DNA of 5,135 bases from Comamonadaceae bacterium (GTDB lineage: Bacteria; Pseudomonadota; Gammaproteobacteria; Burkholderiales; Burkholderiaceae_C), in contig CANHGF010000212.1 in assembly GCA_947460065.1 (NCBI GenBank), positions 1 through 5,135 on the forward strand, in the 5' to 3' direction. Position 1 is the first letter of the stretch; every line of letters starts with the position of its first letter. A program made the translations under genes and the position numbers. Below, piece after piece: positions 1-5,135 of this stretch. The notes under the pieces are model-generated. The model ran no database searches. It was given only the letters and a program-made list of their open reading frames with translations, and was not told the origin of the DNA.

Positions 1-853
1 AACGATACAGGCGCAGCGCGTTATCGCGCAAGACCTTGCGCCTGGCCTCGGGCTTGAGGGCAATGGCCTCAAAATCGGCGCGGGTACGCTCAAAATCGAG
101 GACTGGGAAATCGGTGCCAAAGATCACCTTATCCTGCCCATAGCTGTTCATATATTTGATGAAGGATTCGGGCCAGTAGGAGGGCCGATGAGCATCGGTG
201 CCAATGTAGACATTGGCATGCTTCCAGGCCATGGCGATCATCTCGTCGGTCCAGGGAATGCCCACATGAATGCCCACCAACTTGAGCTCGGGAAAGTCGC
301 AGGCCACCGCATCAATGCATATCGGACGGCCGACACTGCGCCGCGGATAGCTCGGGTCGTAGACCATGGACTGACCGACCTGCATCTGGATCGGAATGTC
401 GAGTTCGACGCACTTGGCGTAGAAGGGGTAATAGCGTGCATGGTCGGGCGAGAGCTCGTACCAATGCGGGTAAGTGTGGGCCCCAATGAAGCCGTATTCG
501 CGCACCGCGTGCTCAAGCGCGCGCACGCCGGTCATGCCCTCCGTCGGGTCTACACCGGCCAGGCCCGAAAAGCGATCCGGGTATTTCTGCACCGCGTCGG
601 CCACCAGCTCATAGGGCACGTGGTAGCAGGCGGGGTGGTGCTTGACGCCAACCCGGGCAGCGATCAAAAAGGAGCGCTCGATGCCAGCCGCGTCCATGCG
701 CTCGAGCATGCCCTCGAGGCTGACAGCGTCGAAGGTTTCTTCCTTGACGCGCATCTTGTTGACATAAAAGCGCCGGCGGTCAGGCTGCAGGGCCAGTGCC
801 TCGGCGGTCCGAATATTGACCACCGCGTCGATCGCCTTGATCTCGTAACTCAT
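1..853 (-). CDS. Amidohydrolase-2 family protein (ACMSD-like TIM barrel), 3' end cut by window edge
   Basis: I translated this frame by hand; 284 residues are visible and no stop is reached before the left edge. The C-terminal part reads FGTDFP (245-250) and ends DNALRLYR, which is typical of the extreme C-terminus of Amidohydro_2 (PF04909) proteins, so only a few residues are probably missing. Other family marks are PDRFSGLAGVDP (92-103), YYPFYAKCVEL (141-151), GIHVGIPWTDEM (194-205) and YGQDKVIFGTDFP. Family members are usually metal-dependent hydrolases or decarboxylases of cytoplasmic carboxylic acids. Here the N-terminal HxH is replaced by V11-V-N13 in IDAVVNI, and the barrel His in the usual PxxxHxG is Q158; H196 and D248 remain. 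There is no signal peptide. The ATG lies one base after the stop of the upstream solute-binding protein gene, with only a weak GGGA ahead of it, which suggests translational coupling. Family call is firm; reaction and substrate are unknown. Confidence 0.88.
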   Translation of the reverse strand, partial: MSYEIKAIDAVVNIRTAEALALQPDRRRFYVNKMRVKEETFDAVSLEGMLERMDAAGIERSFLIAARVGVKHHPACYHVPYELVADAVQKYPDRFSGLAGVDPTEGMTGVRALEHAVREYGFIGAHTYPHWYELSPDHARYYPFYAKCVELDIPIQMQVGQSMVYDPSYPRRSVGRPICIDAVACDFPELKLVGIHVGIPWTDEMIAMAWKHANVYIGTDAHRPSYWPESFIKYMNSYGQDKVIFGTDFPVLDFERTRADFEAIALKPEARRKVLRDNALRLYR

Positions 854-854
854 A

Positions 855-1820
855 TCAGTCCCAGGTTGCACCGGTCTTTTTCACAACACGCCCCCAGCGC
901 TCATGCTCGGCCAGGGTGTAGATTCGAATCTGCTCGAGCGAGGTGGGCGCCGGCTCGATATTGGCCTCCCGCAGTCGCTGCTGCACGTCAGGCGCATTGA
1001 GCGCTCGCTGGATTTCACGGTTGAGGATTTCCAGCACATCGCGCGGCACTGCCGATGCCGAGAAGATCGTGAACCAGACGCTGATGTCAAAGTCCTTGTA
1101 GCCGGCCTCCAGCATGGTCGGCACGTCGGGCAGCTGAGCGGCACGCTTGGCCGTGGTCACCGCCAAGGCCCGCAACTTGCCCGAACGGATATGGGGCAGC
1201 ACCCCAGCAAGGTTAGAGGTCATGACCGGAACCCGGCCGCCAATGACATCCTGCAGAGCCGGCACATCGCCCTTATAGGGCACATGGGTCATGTTGATGC
1301 CAGCAGCGTCATTGAGCAGCTCACCGGCCAGATGCAGCGAGGTGCCTTGACCAGGGGAGGCATAGGCCAGCGGCTGCTTTTTGGCCTGGGCGACCAACTC
1401 GGCCACGGTCTTGGCTGGGAATTCAGCATTGACAACGATCACATTGGGAATGACGCCGATCATCGAAATCTGGGTCAGGTCCTTCAGGGCGTCGTAGGGC
1501 AGCTTTTTGGTCAGGTGCGGATTGATGGCGAAGCTGTTGGTCGCAGAAATGCCTATGGTGTAGCCGTCTGGGGGCGCCTTGGCCACCATTTCAACGCCGA
1601 TATTGCCGCCAGCGCCGGGCTTGTTGTCCACCACCACCTGCTGCTTGAGGCTCTCGCCGACCTTGAGCGCGACCAGGCGAGCCATCATGTCGGTGGCCCC
1701 GCCGGCGGGATACGGCACGATCAGGCGTATCGGCTTGTTGGGAAAACCCTGCGCACTGGCCCAAGCGGGCAGCACAGCCAAAAACAGGGCCAGAAAAGGG
1801 GTGATCCAAAAGCGGCTCAT
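855..1820 (-). CDS. Bug/TctC-family tripartite tricarboxylate transporter substrate-binding protein
   Basis: This is a periplasmic extracytoplasmic solute receptor of 321 residues, the normal size for the Bug (Bordetella uptake gene)/TctC family. Residues 1-23 form a signal peptide: MSRF, a hydrophobic core (ITPFLALFLAVLPAW), then ASA before Gln24. Family motifs follow in order: FPNKPIRLIVPYPAGGATD (26-44), VDNKPGAGGNIG (64-75) and PPDGYT (83-88). Later come the HVPYKGDVPALQDVIGGRV and SGKLRALAVT stretches, and GATWD at the C-terminus. The reading frame stays open to 1868, but I chose the ATG at 1820 because a GGGAG lies nine bases upstream and the signal peptide then begins cleanly. Known relatives bind small carboxylates such as citrate, glutamate or aromatic acids; the ligand here cannot be inferred. 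No TctA/TctB membrane genes are in view, so it looks like an orphan Bug receptor. It is followed after one base by the amidohydrolase gene. Confidence 0.93.
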   Translation of the reverse strand: MSRFWITPFLALFLAVLPAWASAQGFPNKPIRLIVPYPAGGATDMMARLVALKVGESLKQQVVVDNKPGAGGNIGVEMVAKAPPDGYTIGISATNSFAINPHLTKKLPYDALKDLTQISMIGVIPNVIVVNAEFPAKTVAELVAQAKKQPLAYASPGQGTSLHLAGELLNDAAGINMTHVPYKGDVPALQDVIGGRVPVMTSNLAGVLPHIRSGKLRALAVTTAKRAAQLPDVPTMLEAGYKDFDISVWFTIFSASAVPRDVLEILNREIQRALNAPDVQQRLREANIEPAPTSLEQIRIYTLAEHERWGRVVKKTGATWD

Positions 1821-1829
1821 GACGTCTTG

Positions 1830-1834
1830 CTCCC
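1830..1834 (-). promoter_or_regulatory. Ribosome binding site of the Bug/TctC gene
   Basis: On the minus strand GGGAG lies nine bases before the ATG at 1820. No comparable purine-rich site precedes the in-frame ATGs at 1868 and 1865, which would also add 16 residues before the signal peptide. This site therefore decides the start. Confidence 0.65.
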
Positions 1835-1863
1835 AATGCAAATGGTCTTCACTTAGAAGGCTC

Positions 1864-1869
1864 ATCATA
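1864..1869 (-). promoter_or_regulatory. Possible -10 element for the Bug-amidohydrolase unit
   Basis: The minus strand reads TATGAT, five of six matches to the sigma-70 -10 consensus, about 45 bases before the chosen start codon. No good -35 hexamer sits 16-18 bases upstream; the nearest resemblance, TGGCAA, is only 12 bases away. The position after the clpA terminator makes a promoter here expected, but the sequence support is weak. Confidence 0.25.
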
Positions 1870-1936
1870 GCGCGCCCGAGCTTGCCACGGCGCCGGTCCG
1901 GGCCTGTGAGGAGTCAGGCTGGTCACCCGGTTGCGG

Positions 1937-1951
1937 CGGCAGGCCCTGCCG
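1937..1951. repeat. 15-base palindrome upstream of the Bug gene, possible operator
   Basis: CGGCAGGCCCTGCCG is a perfect inverted repeat of seven-base arms around one central base. It lies between the T run of the clpA terminator and the Bug gene, about 70 bases upstream of the candidate -10. It could bind a dimeric regulator, but it is short and GC-rich, so chance is possible. Confidence 0.3.
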
Positions 1952-1994
1952 AAAAAAGCAAGCCCGCCAGGCTTAAGGGGCCTGGCGGGCTTGC
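1952..1994 (-). terminator. Rho-independent terminator of the clpS-clpA operon
   Basis: A perfect 15-base-pair stem pairs 1958-1972 with 1980-1994 around a 7-base loop (1973-1979). The arm on the plus strand reads GCAAGCCCGCCAGGC. Read on the minus strand, the stem is followed at once by six T (1957-1952). It begins 21 bases past the end of the clpA stop codon, the classical layout for an intrinsic terminator, and separates the protease-adaptor operon from the Bug-amidohydrolase pair. Confidence 0.93.
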
Positions 1995-2015
1995 GGCAGA
2001 CAGACAAGCCTAGGA

Positions 2016-4352
2016 TCAGCCGGCGGTGGCTTCCTCGGACTCGGGCTTGGCCTTGCCTTCTTTCTTCGGCAAGGGCTGGATATCAAGGACAACCTCCCCG
2101 CTCTCGACGCCCTTGTCATCCGTCGACAGCTTGATGTCGACCGTCAGCCTGCCGCCATCGACCAGCTTGCCAAAGAGCAGTTCGTCGGCAAGAGCCCGGC
2201 GAATGGTGTCCTGGATGAGGCGCTGCAAAGGCCGCGCGCCCATGAGTGGATCGAAGCCTTTTTTGGCCAGGTGCTTGCGCAGGCCGTCGGTGAAGGTGAC
2301 TTCGACCTTCTTTTCCGCCAGCTGCTGCTCGAGCTGCAACAGGAACTTGTCGACCACCCGCAGGATGACCGCTTCGTCGAGCGCCTTGAAGCCGACGATG
2401 GCATCGAGCCGGTTACGGAATTCGGGCGTGAACAGGCGCTTGATGTCCACCATTTCGTCGCCCGCCTCGCGCGGGTTGGTAAAGCCTATGGTGGCCTTGT
2501 TCATGGTCTCGGCCCCGGCATTGGTGGTCATGATGATGATCACATTGCGGAAGTCGGCCTTACGTCCGTTGTTATCGGTCAAGGTGCCATGGTCCATGAC
2601 CTGCAGCAGCACGTTGAAGATGTCCGGATGCGCTTTCTCAATCTCATCGAGCAAGAGCACCACATGCGGCTTCTTGGTGATGGCTTCGGTCAGCAGCCCG
2701 CCTTGGTCAAATCCCACATAGCCGGGAGGCGCGCCGATCAGTCGGCTGACCGCATGACGCTCCATGTACTCGGACATGTCAAAACGGATCAGGTCTATGC
2801 CCAGGATGTAGGCAAGCTGGCGCGCAGCCTCAGTCTTGCCCACGCCGGTGGGGCCAGAGAACAGGAAGGATCCGATGGGCTTGTCGACCTTGCCCAGCCC
2901 AGAGCGGGCCATCTTGACGGCCGCAGCCAGCACATCAAGCGCCTTGTCCTGGCCGAACACCACGCTCTTGAGATCGCGCTCAAGGGTCTTGAGCTTGCTG
3001 CGGTCGTCATTGGAGACGTTGGCTGGCGGAATGCGGGCGATCTTGGCCACGATGTCCTCGACCTCGGCCTTGGTGATGGTTTTCTTGCGCTTGGACGGCG
3101 GCAAGATGCGCTGGGCAGCGCCAGCCTCGTCAATCACGTCGATGGCCTTGTCCGGCAGATGCCGGTCGTTGATGTACTTGGCGCTCAGCTCAGCCGCCGC
3201 CTGCAGGGCAGCAACAGCGTACTTGACGCTGTGGTGCTCCTCGAAGCGCGACTTCAGACCCTTGAGGATTTCCACCGTCTCGGCCACGCTGGGCTCCACC
3301 ACATCGATCTTCTGGAAACGGCGCGACAGCGCAGCGTCTTTTTCAAAAATGCCGCGGTACTCGGTGAAGGTGGTTGCGCCTATGCACTTAAGTTGGCCCG
3401 AGCTAAGCGCGGGCTTGAGCAGATTGGACGCATCGAGCGTACCGCCCGAGGCCGCACCGGCGCCGATCAGGGTATGGATCTCGTCGATGAACAAAATCGC
3501 ATGGGGCTTGTCCTTGAGCGACTTGAGCACGCCCTTGAGCCTTTGCTCAAAGTCGCCGCGGTACTTGGTGCCGGCCAGCAAGGCGCCCATGTCCAGCGAA
3601 AACACCTGGGATTCGGCCAGGATCTCGGGCACGTCTTTTTGCGTGATGCGCCAGGCCAGCCCCTCTGCAATCGCGGTCTTGCCCACACCGGCCTCGCTGA
3701 CCAGCAAGGGATTGTTCTTGCGCCGACGGCAAAGGATCTGAATGACGCGCTCAACCTCATAGTCGCGGCCGATCAGCGGGTCGATCTTGCCGGCCAGGGC
3801 CTGTGCGTTCAGGTTCTGGGTGTACTGCTCCAGGGGCGAGGCTTTCTCGTTCTTTTCGGCCGTCTCTTCATTCTCAGCAGCGCTCTCGCCCGATTTCTGC
3901 GGCTCCGGCGGATCGCTCTTCTTGATGCCGTGCGCGATGTAATTGACCACATCCAGCCGGGTTACACCCTGCTGGTGCAGGTAGTACACCGCATGCGAGT
4001 CCTTCTCACCGAAGATGGCCACCAGCACATTGGCACCGGTAACCTCTTTTTTGCCGTTGCCAGTGGACTGCACATGCATGATGGCGCGCTGGATCACCCG
4101 CTGAAAACCAAGGGTGGGCTGGGTATCCACATCATCGGTGCCGGCGACCTGCGGCGTGTTGTCCTTGATGAAGTTCGACAGGGACTTGCGAAGGTCCTCG
4201 ATGTTGGCCGAGCAGGCGCGCAAAACTTCCGCCGCACTGGGGTTGTCCAGCAGGGCCAACAGCAGGTGCTCTACGGTAATGAACTCGTGGCGCTGCTGAC
4301 GCGCTTCCACGAAAGCCATGTGCAAGCTCACTTCAAGTTCCTGGGCGATCAT
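2016..4352 (-). CDS. clpA: ATP-dependent Clp protease ATP-binding subunit ClpA
   Basis: ClpA is the cytoplasmic AAA+ unfoldase that forms hexamers, threads substrates and feeds them to ClpP. It has 778 residues (E. coli about 758). The Clp N-domain with two repeats spans about 1-142, including the TQPTLGFQRVIQRA stretch. A charged Glu/Lys-rich linker follows (about 143-175). D1 has its P-loop at 219-226 (SEAGVGKT), pore loop GTKYRG (261-266), Walker B ILFIDE (286-291) and SRRF arginines (R344, R345). D2 has GPTGVGKT (500-507), pore loop GYVG (544-547), Walker B LLLDE (566-570), arginine finger region FRNR (645-648) and sensor-2 GARP (705-708). The IGF loop at 622-624 is the expected ClpP-docking site. 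Two points are unusual: the first P-loop residue of D1 is Ser219 where the family usually has Gly, and the C-terminal tail after about 740 is long and charged. It lies 60 bases after clpS and ends at a strong terminator. Confidence 0.98.
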   Translation of the reverse strand: MIAQELEVSLHMAFVEARQQRHEFITVEHLLLALLDNPSAAEVLRACSANIEDLRKSLSNFIKDNTPQVAGTDDVDTQPTLGFQRVIQRAIMHVQSTGNGKKEVTGANVLVAIFGEKDSHAVYYLHQQGVTRLDVVNYIAHGIKKSDPPEPQKSGESAAENEETAEKNEKASPLEQYTQNLNAQALAGKIDPLIGRDYEVERVIQILCRRRKNNPLLVSEAGVGKTAIAEGLAWRITQKDVPEILAESQVFSLDMGALLAGTKYRGDFEQRLKGVLKSLKDKPHAILFIDEIHTLIGAGAASGGTLDASNLLKPALSSGQLKCIGATTFTEYRGIFEKDAALSRRFQKIDVVEPSVAETVEILKGLKSRFEEHHSVKYAVAALQAAAELSAKYINDRHLPDKAIDVIDEAGAAQRILPPSKRKKTITKAEVEDIVAKIARIPPANVSNDDRSKLKTLERDLKSVVFGQDKALDVLAAAVKMARSGLGKVDKPIGSFLFSGPTGVGKTEAARQLAYILGIDLIRFDMSEYMERHAVSRLIGAPPGYVGFDQGGLLTEAITKKPHVVLLLDEIEKAHPDIFNVLLQVMDHGTLTDNNGRKADFRNVIIIMTTNAGAETMNKATIGFTNPREAGDEMVDIKRLFTPEFRNRLDAIVGFKALDEAVILRVVDKFLLQLEQQLAEKKVEVTFTDGLRKHLAKKGFDPLMGARPLQRLIQDTIRRALADELLFGKLVDGGRLTVDIKLSTDDKGVESGEVVLDIQPLPKKEGKAKPESEEATAG

Positions 4353-4356
4353 GTCA

Positions 4357-4363
4357 CTTCCTT
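4357..4363 (-). promoter_or_regulatory. Ribosome binding site of clpA
   Basis: The minus strand reads AAGGAAG, with AGGA ending six bases before the ATG at 4352. This is a strong Shine-Dalgarno sequence and gives clpA its own efficient initiation despite lying downstream of clpS. It supports the start MIAQELE, which matches the usual ClpA N-terminus. Confidence 0.75.
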
Positions 4364-4412
4364 TCAGCTTGCTGGGGGTGCGTAATATCTGACGAGCAGA
4401 TGGGGGCGTTTC

Positions 4413-4784
4413 TCACAATTCAAGCGGTTCGCTGACGCACTGCAGCGGATGACCGTTCTTGCGGGCGGCCTCTGTCACCTGATCCACTTTGGTGGCCGCC
4501 ACATCCTTGGAGAACACGCCACAGACCCCTTTGCCGTCGAGGTGGATCTTAAGCATGATCTGGGTGGCGGTTTCCCGGTCCTTGTTGAAAAACTCTTGGA
4601 TGACCACCACCACGAACTCCATCGGCGTGTAATCGTCGTTGAGCAGTACCACCTGATACATCTGTGGCGGTTTGACCTTCTCCGGCCGGCGTTCGAGCAC
4701 CACCGAATCCCCACCGCCGGGCAAACCCGGGGCAGACGAGGGGATGATGGTTGGCGTGGGGACCTGGGGTAGCTTTGTCGCCAT
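4413..4784 (-). CDS. clpS: ATP-dependent Clp protease adaptor ClpS
   Basis: ClpS binds proteins bearing destabilising N-terminal residues and hands them to the ClpA N-domain; it can also inhibit ClpA's recognition of other substrates. With the chosen start it has 123 residues. The first 38 or so are Pro/Gly-rich and probably disordered, and serve as the flexible tail known to engage ClpA. The fold begins at [21 protein letters not shown]. The N-degron pocket residues are present: N49, D50, D51, the gate M55, V58 and H81 in [13 protein letters not shown]. The segment VAATKVDQV matches the conserved helix. The frame has an ATG at 4793 (MERMATK) and one at 4784 (MATK). I prefer 4784 because GGAAC lies just upstream and MATK is the common betaproteobacterial start, but the longer form of 126 residues is possible. 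It precedes clpA by 60 bases with no terminator between, so the two form an operon. Confidence 0.96.
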   Translation of the reverse strand: MATKLPQVPTPTIIPSSAPGLPGGGDSVVLERRPEKVKPPQMYQVVLLNDDYTPMEFVVVVIQEFFNKDRETATQIMLKIHLDGKGVCGVFSKDVAATKVDQVTEAARKNGHPLQCVSEPLEL

Positions 4785-4815
4785 GCGTTCCATTCTAGCG
4801 AGCAGGAGTGCCCTT

Positions 4816-4856
4816 GTTCAGGTCGGGGCGCTAATCTTGCGTTCAGGGACGGGCGC
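4816..4856. repeat. Imperfect 16-base direct repeat in the clpS leader
   Basis: The copies at 4816-4831 (GTTCAGGTCGGGGCGC) and 4841-4856 (GTTCAGGGACGGGCGC) match at 13 of 16 bases and start 25 bases apart. They lie in the roughly 120-base stretch between the icd terminator and clpS, where the clpS-clpA promoter must be. I could not identify a convincing -35/-10 pair there. The repeat may be a regulator site or chance in GC-rich sequence. Confidence 0.35.
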
Positions 4857-4909
4857 GAACACCATCAGCCCCGGGGATGGCGGCCGTGCCCCATCGATGG
4901 AAAAACCAT

Positions 4910-4948
4910 AAAAAAACCGCCCGCAGCGGCCGAGCTGGGGCGGTTTTT
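4910..4948 (-). terminator. Rho-independent terminator of icd, possibly bidirectional
   Basis: CCGCCC (4917-4922) pairs with GGGCGG (4938-4943), extended outward by A/T pairs (4912-4916 with 4944-4948). Inside, CAGC (4924-4927) pairs with GCTG (4934-4937), leaving G4923 bulged. On the minus strand the stem runs into seven T (4916-4910). It begins 46 bases after the icd stop codon. The plus-strand reading also ends in five T, so it could stop transcription from either side. Confidence 0.88.
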
Positions 4949-4994
4949 GAGCTTGTAGACGCCGGGCTGTAAAGCCTGGCAAGGAAGCAAACTT

Positions 4995-5135
4995 TTACAT
5001 GTGGTCGATCATGACCTGACCAAAACCCGAGCAGCTGACCTGGGTTGCGCCCTCCATCAGACGGGCAAAGTCATAAGTGACCTTCTTGCTCTTGATGGAC
5101 CTGCCCATGGAGCTGATGATCAGATCGGCCGCCTC
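4995..5135 (-). CDS. icd: Isocitrate dehydrogenase (NADP-type), C-terminal 46 residues only
   Basis: The visible part starts [10 protein letters not shown], continues [19 protein letters not shown] and ends FGQVMIDHM before a TAA stop at 4995-4997. This matches closely the C-terminus of E. coli-type Icd (EAADLIVKGM, KTVTYDFERLMDGA, CSEFGDAIIENM). That enzyme is the homodimeric cytoplasmic one that oxidatively decarboxylates isocitrate to 2-oxoglutarate with NADP in the citric acid cycle. The catalytic residues lie outside the window, so cofactor choice is inferred from the family resemblance and not seen. The 5' part of the gene is beyond the right edge. It is on the same strand as clpS-clpA but separated from them by a terminator, so it is probably its own transcription unit. 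Confidence 0.93.
   Translation of the reverse strand, partial: EAADLIISSMGRSIKSKKVTYDFARLMEGATQVSCSGFGQVMIDHM

Noticed and set aside
188..1000. A 270-codon plus-strand frame opposite the amidohydrolase
   Set aside because: The minus-strand frame carries Amidohydro_2 motifs and runs through the window edge; the plus-strand product resembles no family I know.
903..1856. A 317-codon plus-strand frame opposite the Bug gene
   Set aside because: It is a shadow of the Bug/TctC gene; the composition is His/Gly/Arg-rich without domain features, and the minus-strand product has a clear signal peptide and family motifs.
1870..1888. Possible sigma-54 promoter (TGGCAA on the minus strand) upstream of the Bug gene
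   Set aside because: The -12 half does not show GC at the required spacing from the GG of the -24 half.
2271..4385. A 704-codon open frame on the plus strand, antisense to clpA
   Set aside because: It lies almost wholly opposite clpA, which is unmistakable by its motifs. Long antisense frames are expected in GC-rich genes, and the translation shows no recognisable domain.
4387..4401. A small hairpin (ATCTG/CAGAT, 5-base loop) in the clpS-clpA spacer
   Set aside because: Only five pairs and no T run, so it is too weak to call an attenuator or terminator; it does not separate the two genes.
4785..4909. Search for a small cold-shock-type gene between icd and clpS
   Set aside because: The interval is only about 120 bases outside the terminator and contains no frame resembling a cold-shock protein; nothing but the direct repeat stands out.

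Overview
The window looks like chromosomal DNA from a high-GC betaproteobacterium, most likely in or near the Comamonadaceae (Burkholderiales). The reasons are a Bug/TctC-type solute-binding protein, ClpA and ClpS sequences of betaproteobacterial character, and an icd-clpS-clpA gene order. The assignment rests on recognising protein families, not on a database search. All five genes lie on the minus strand, so transcription runs from high to low coordinates. There is no mobile element, RNA gene, CRISPR array or gene-free stretch over 300 bases.

Right part (about 4353-5135). The last 46 codons of an NADP-type isocitrate dehydrogenase gene (icd) enter from the right edge and stop at 4995. A GC-rich hairpin with a T run (4910-4948) closes that unit. 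After a leader of about 120 bases with an imperfect direct repeat come clpS (adaptor) and, 60 bases later, clpA (AAA+ unfoldase).

Centre (2016-4352). clpA is full length (778 residues). It has the double Clp N-domain, two AAA+ modules and an IGF-type ClpP-docking loop. ClpS delivers N-degron substrates to ClpA, which unfolds them into ClpP (not in this window). One oddity is Ser219 in place of the first glycine of the D1 Walker A motif. A strong intrinsic terminator (1952-1994) ends this operon.

Left part (1-1951). A second, accessory-looking unit follows: a periplasmic Bug/TctC solute-binding protein (855-1820), then an amidohydrolase-2-family protein (853 to beyond the left edge). Their stop and start codons are one base apart, so they are very probably co-transcribed and translationally coupled. 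No TctA/TctB membrane genes are visible. The amidohydrolase lacks three of the five usual metal ligands. The pair plausibly captures and processes, or senses, a small organic acid, but the substrate cannot be read from the sequence.

I found no clearly undescribed system. The best leads are the metal-site-degenerate amidohydrolase paired with an orphan Bug protein, and the altered ClpA P-loop.
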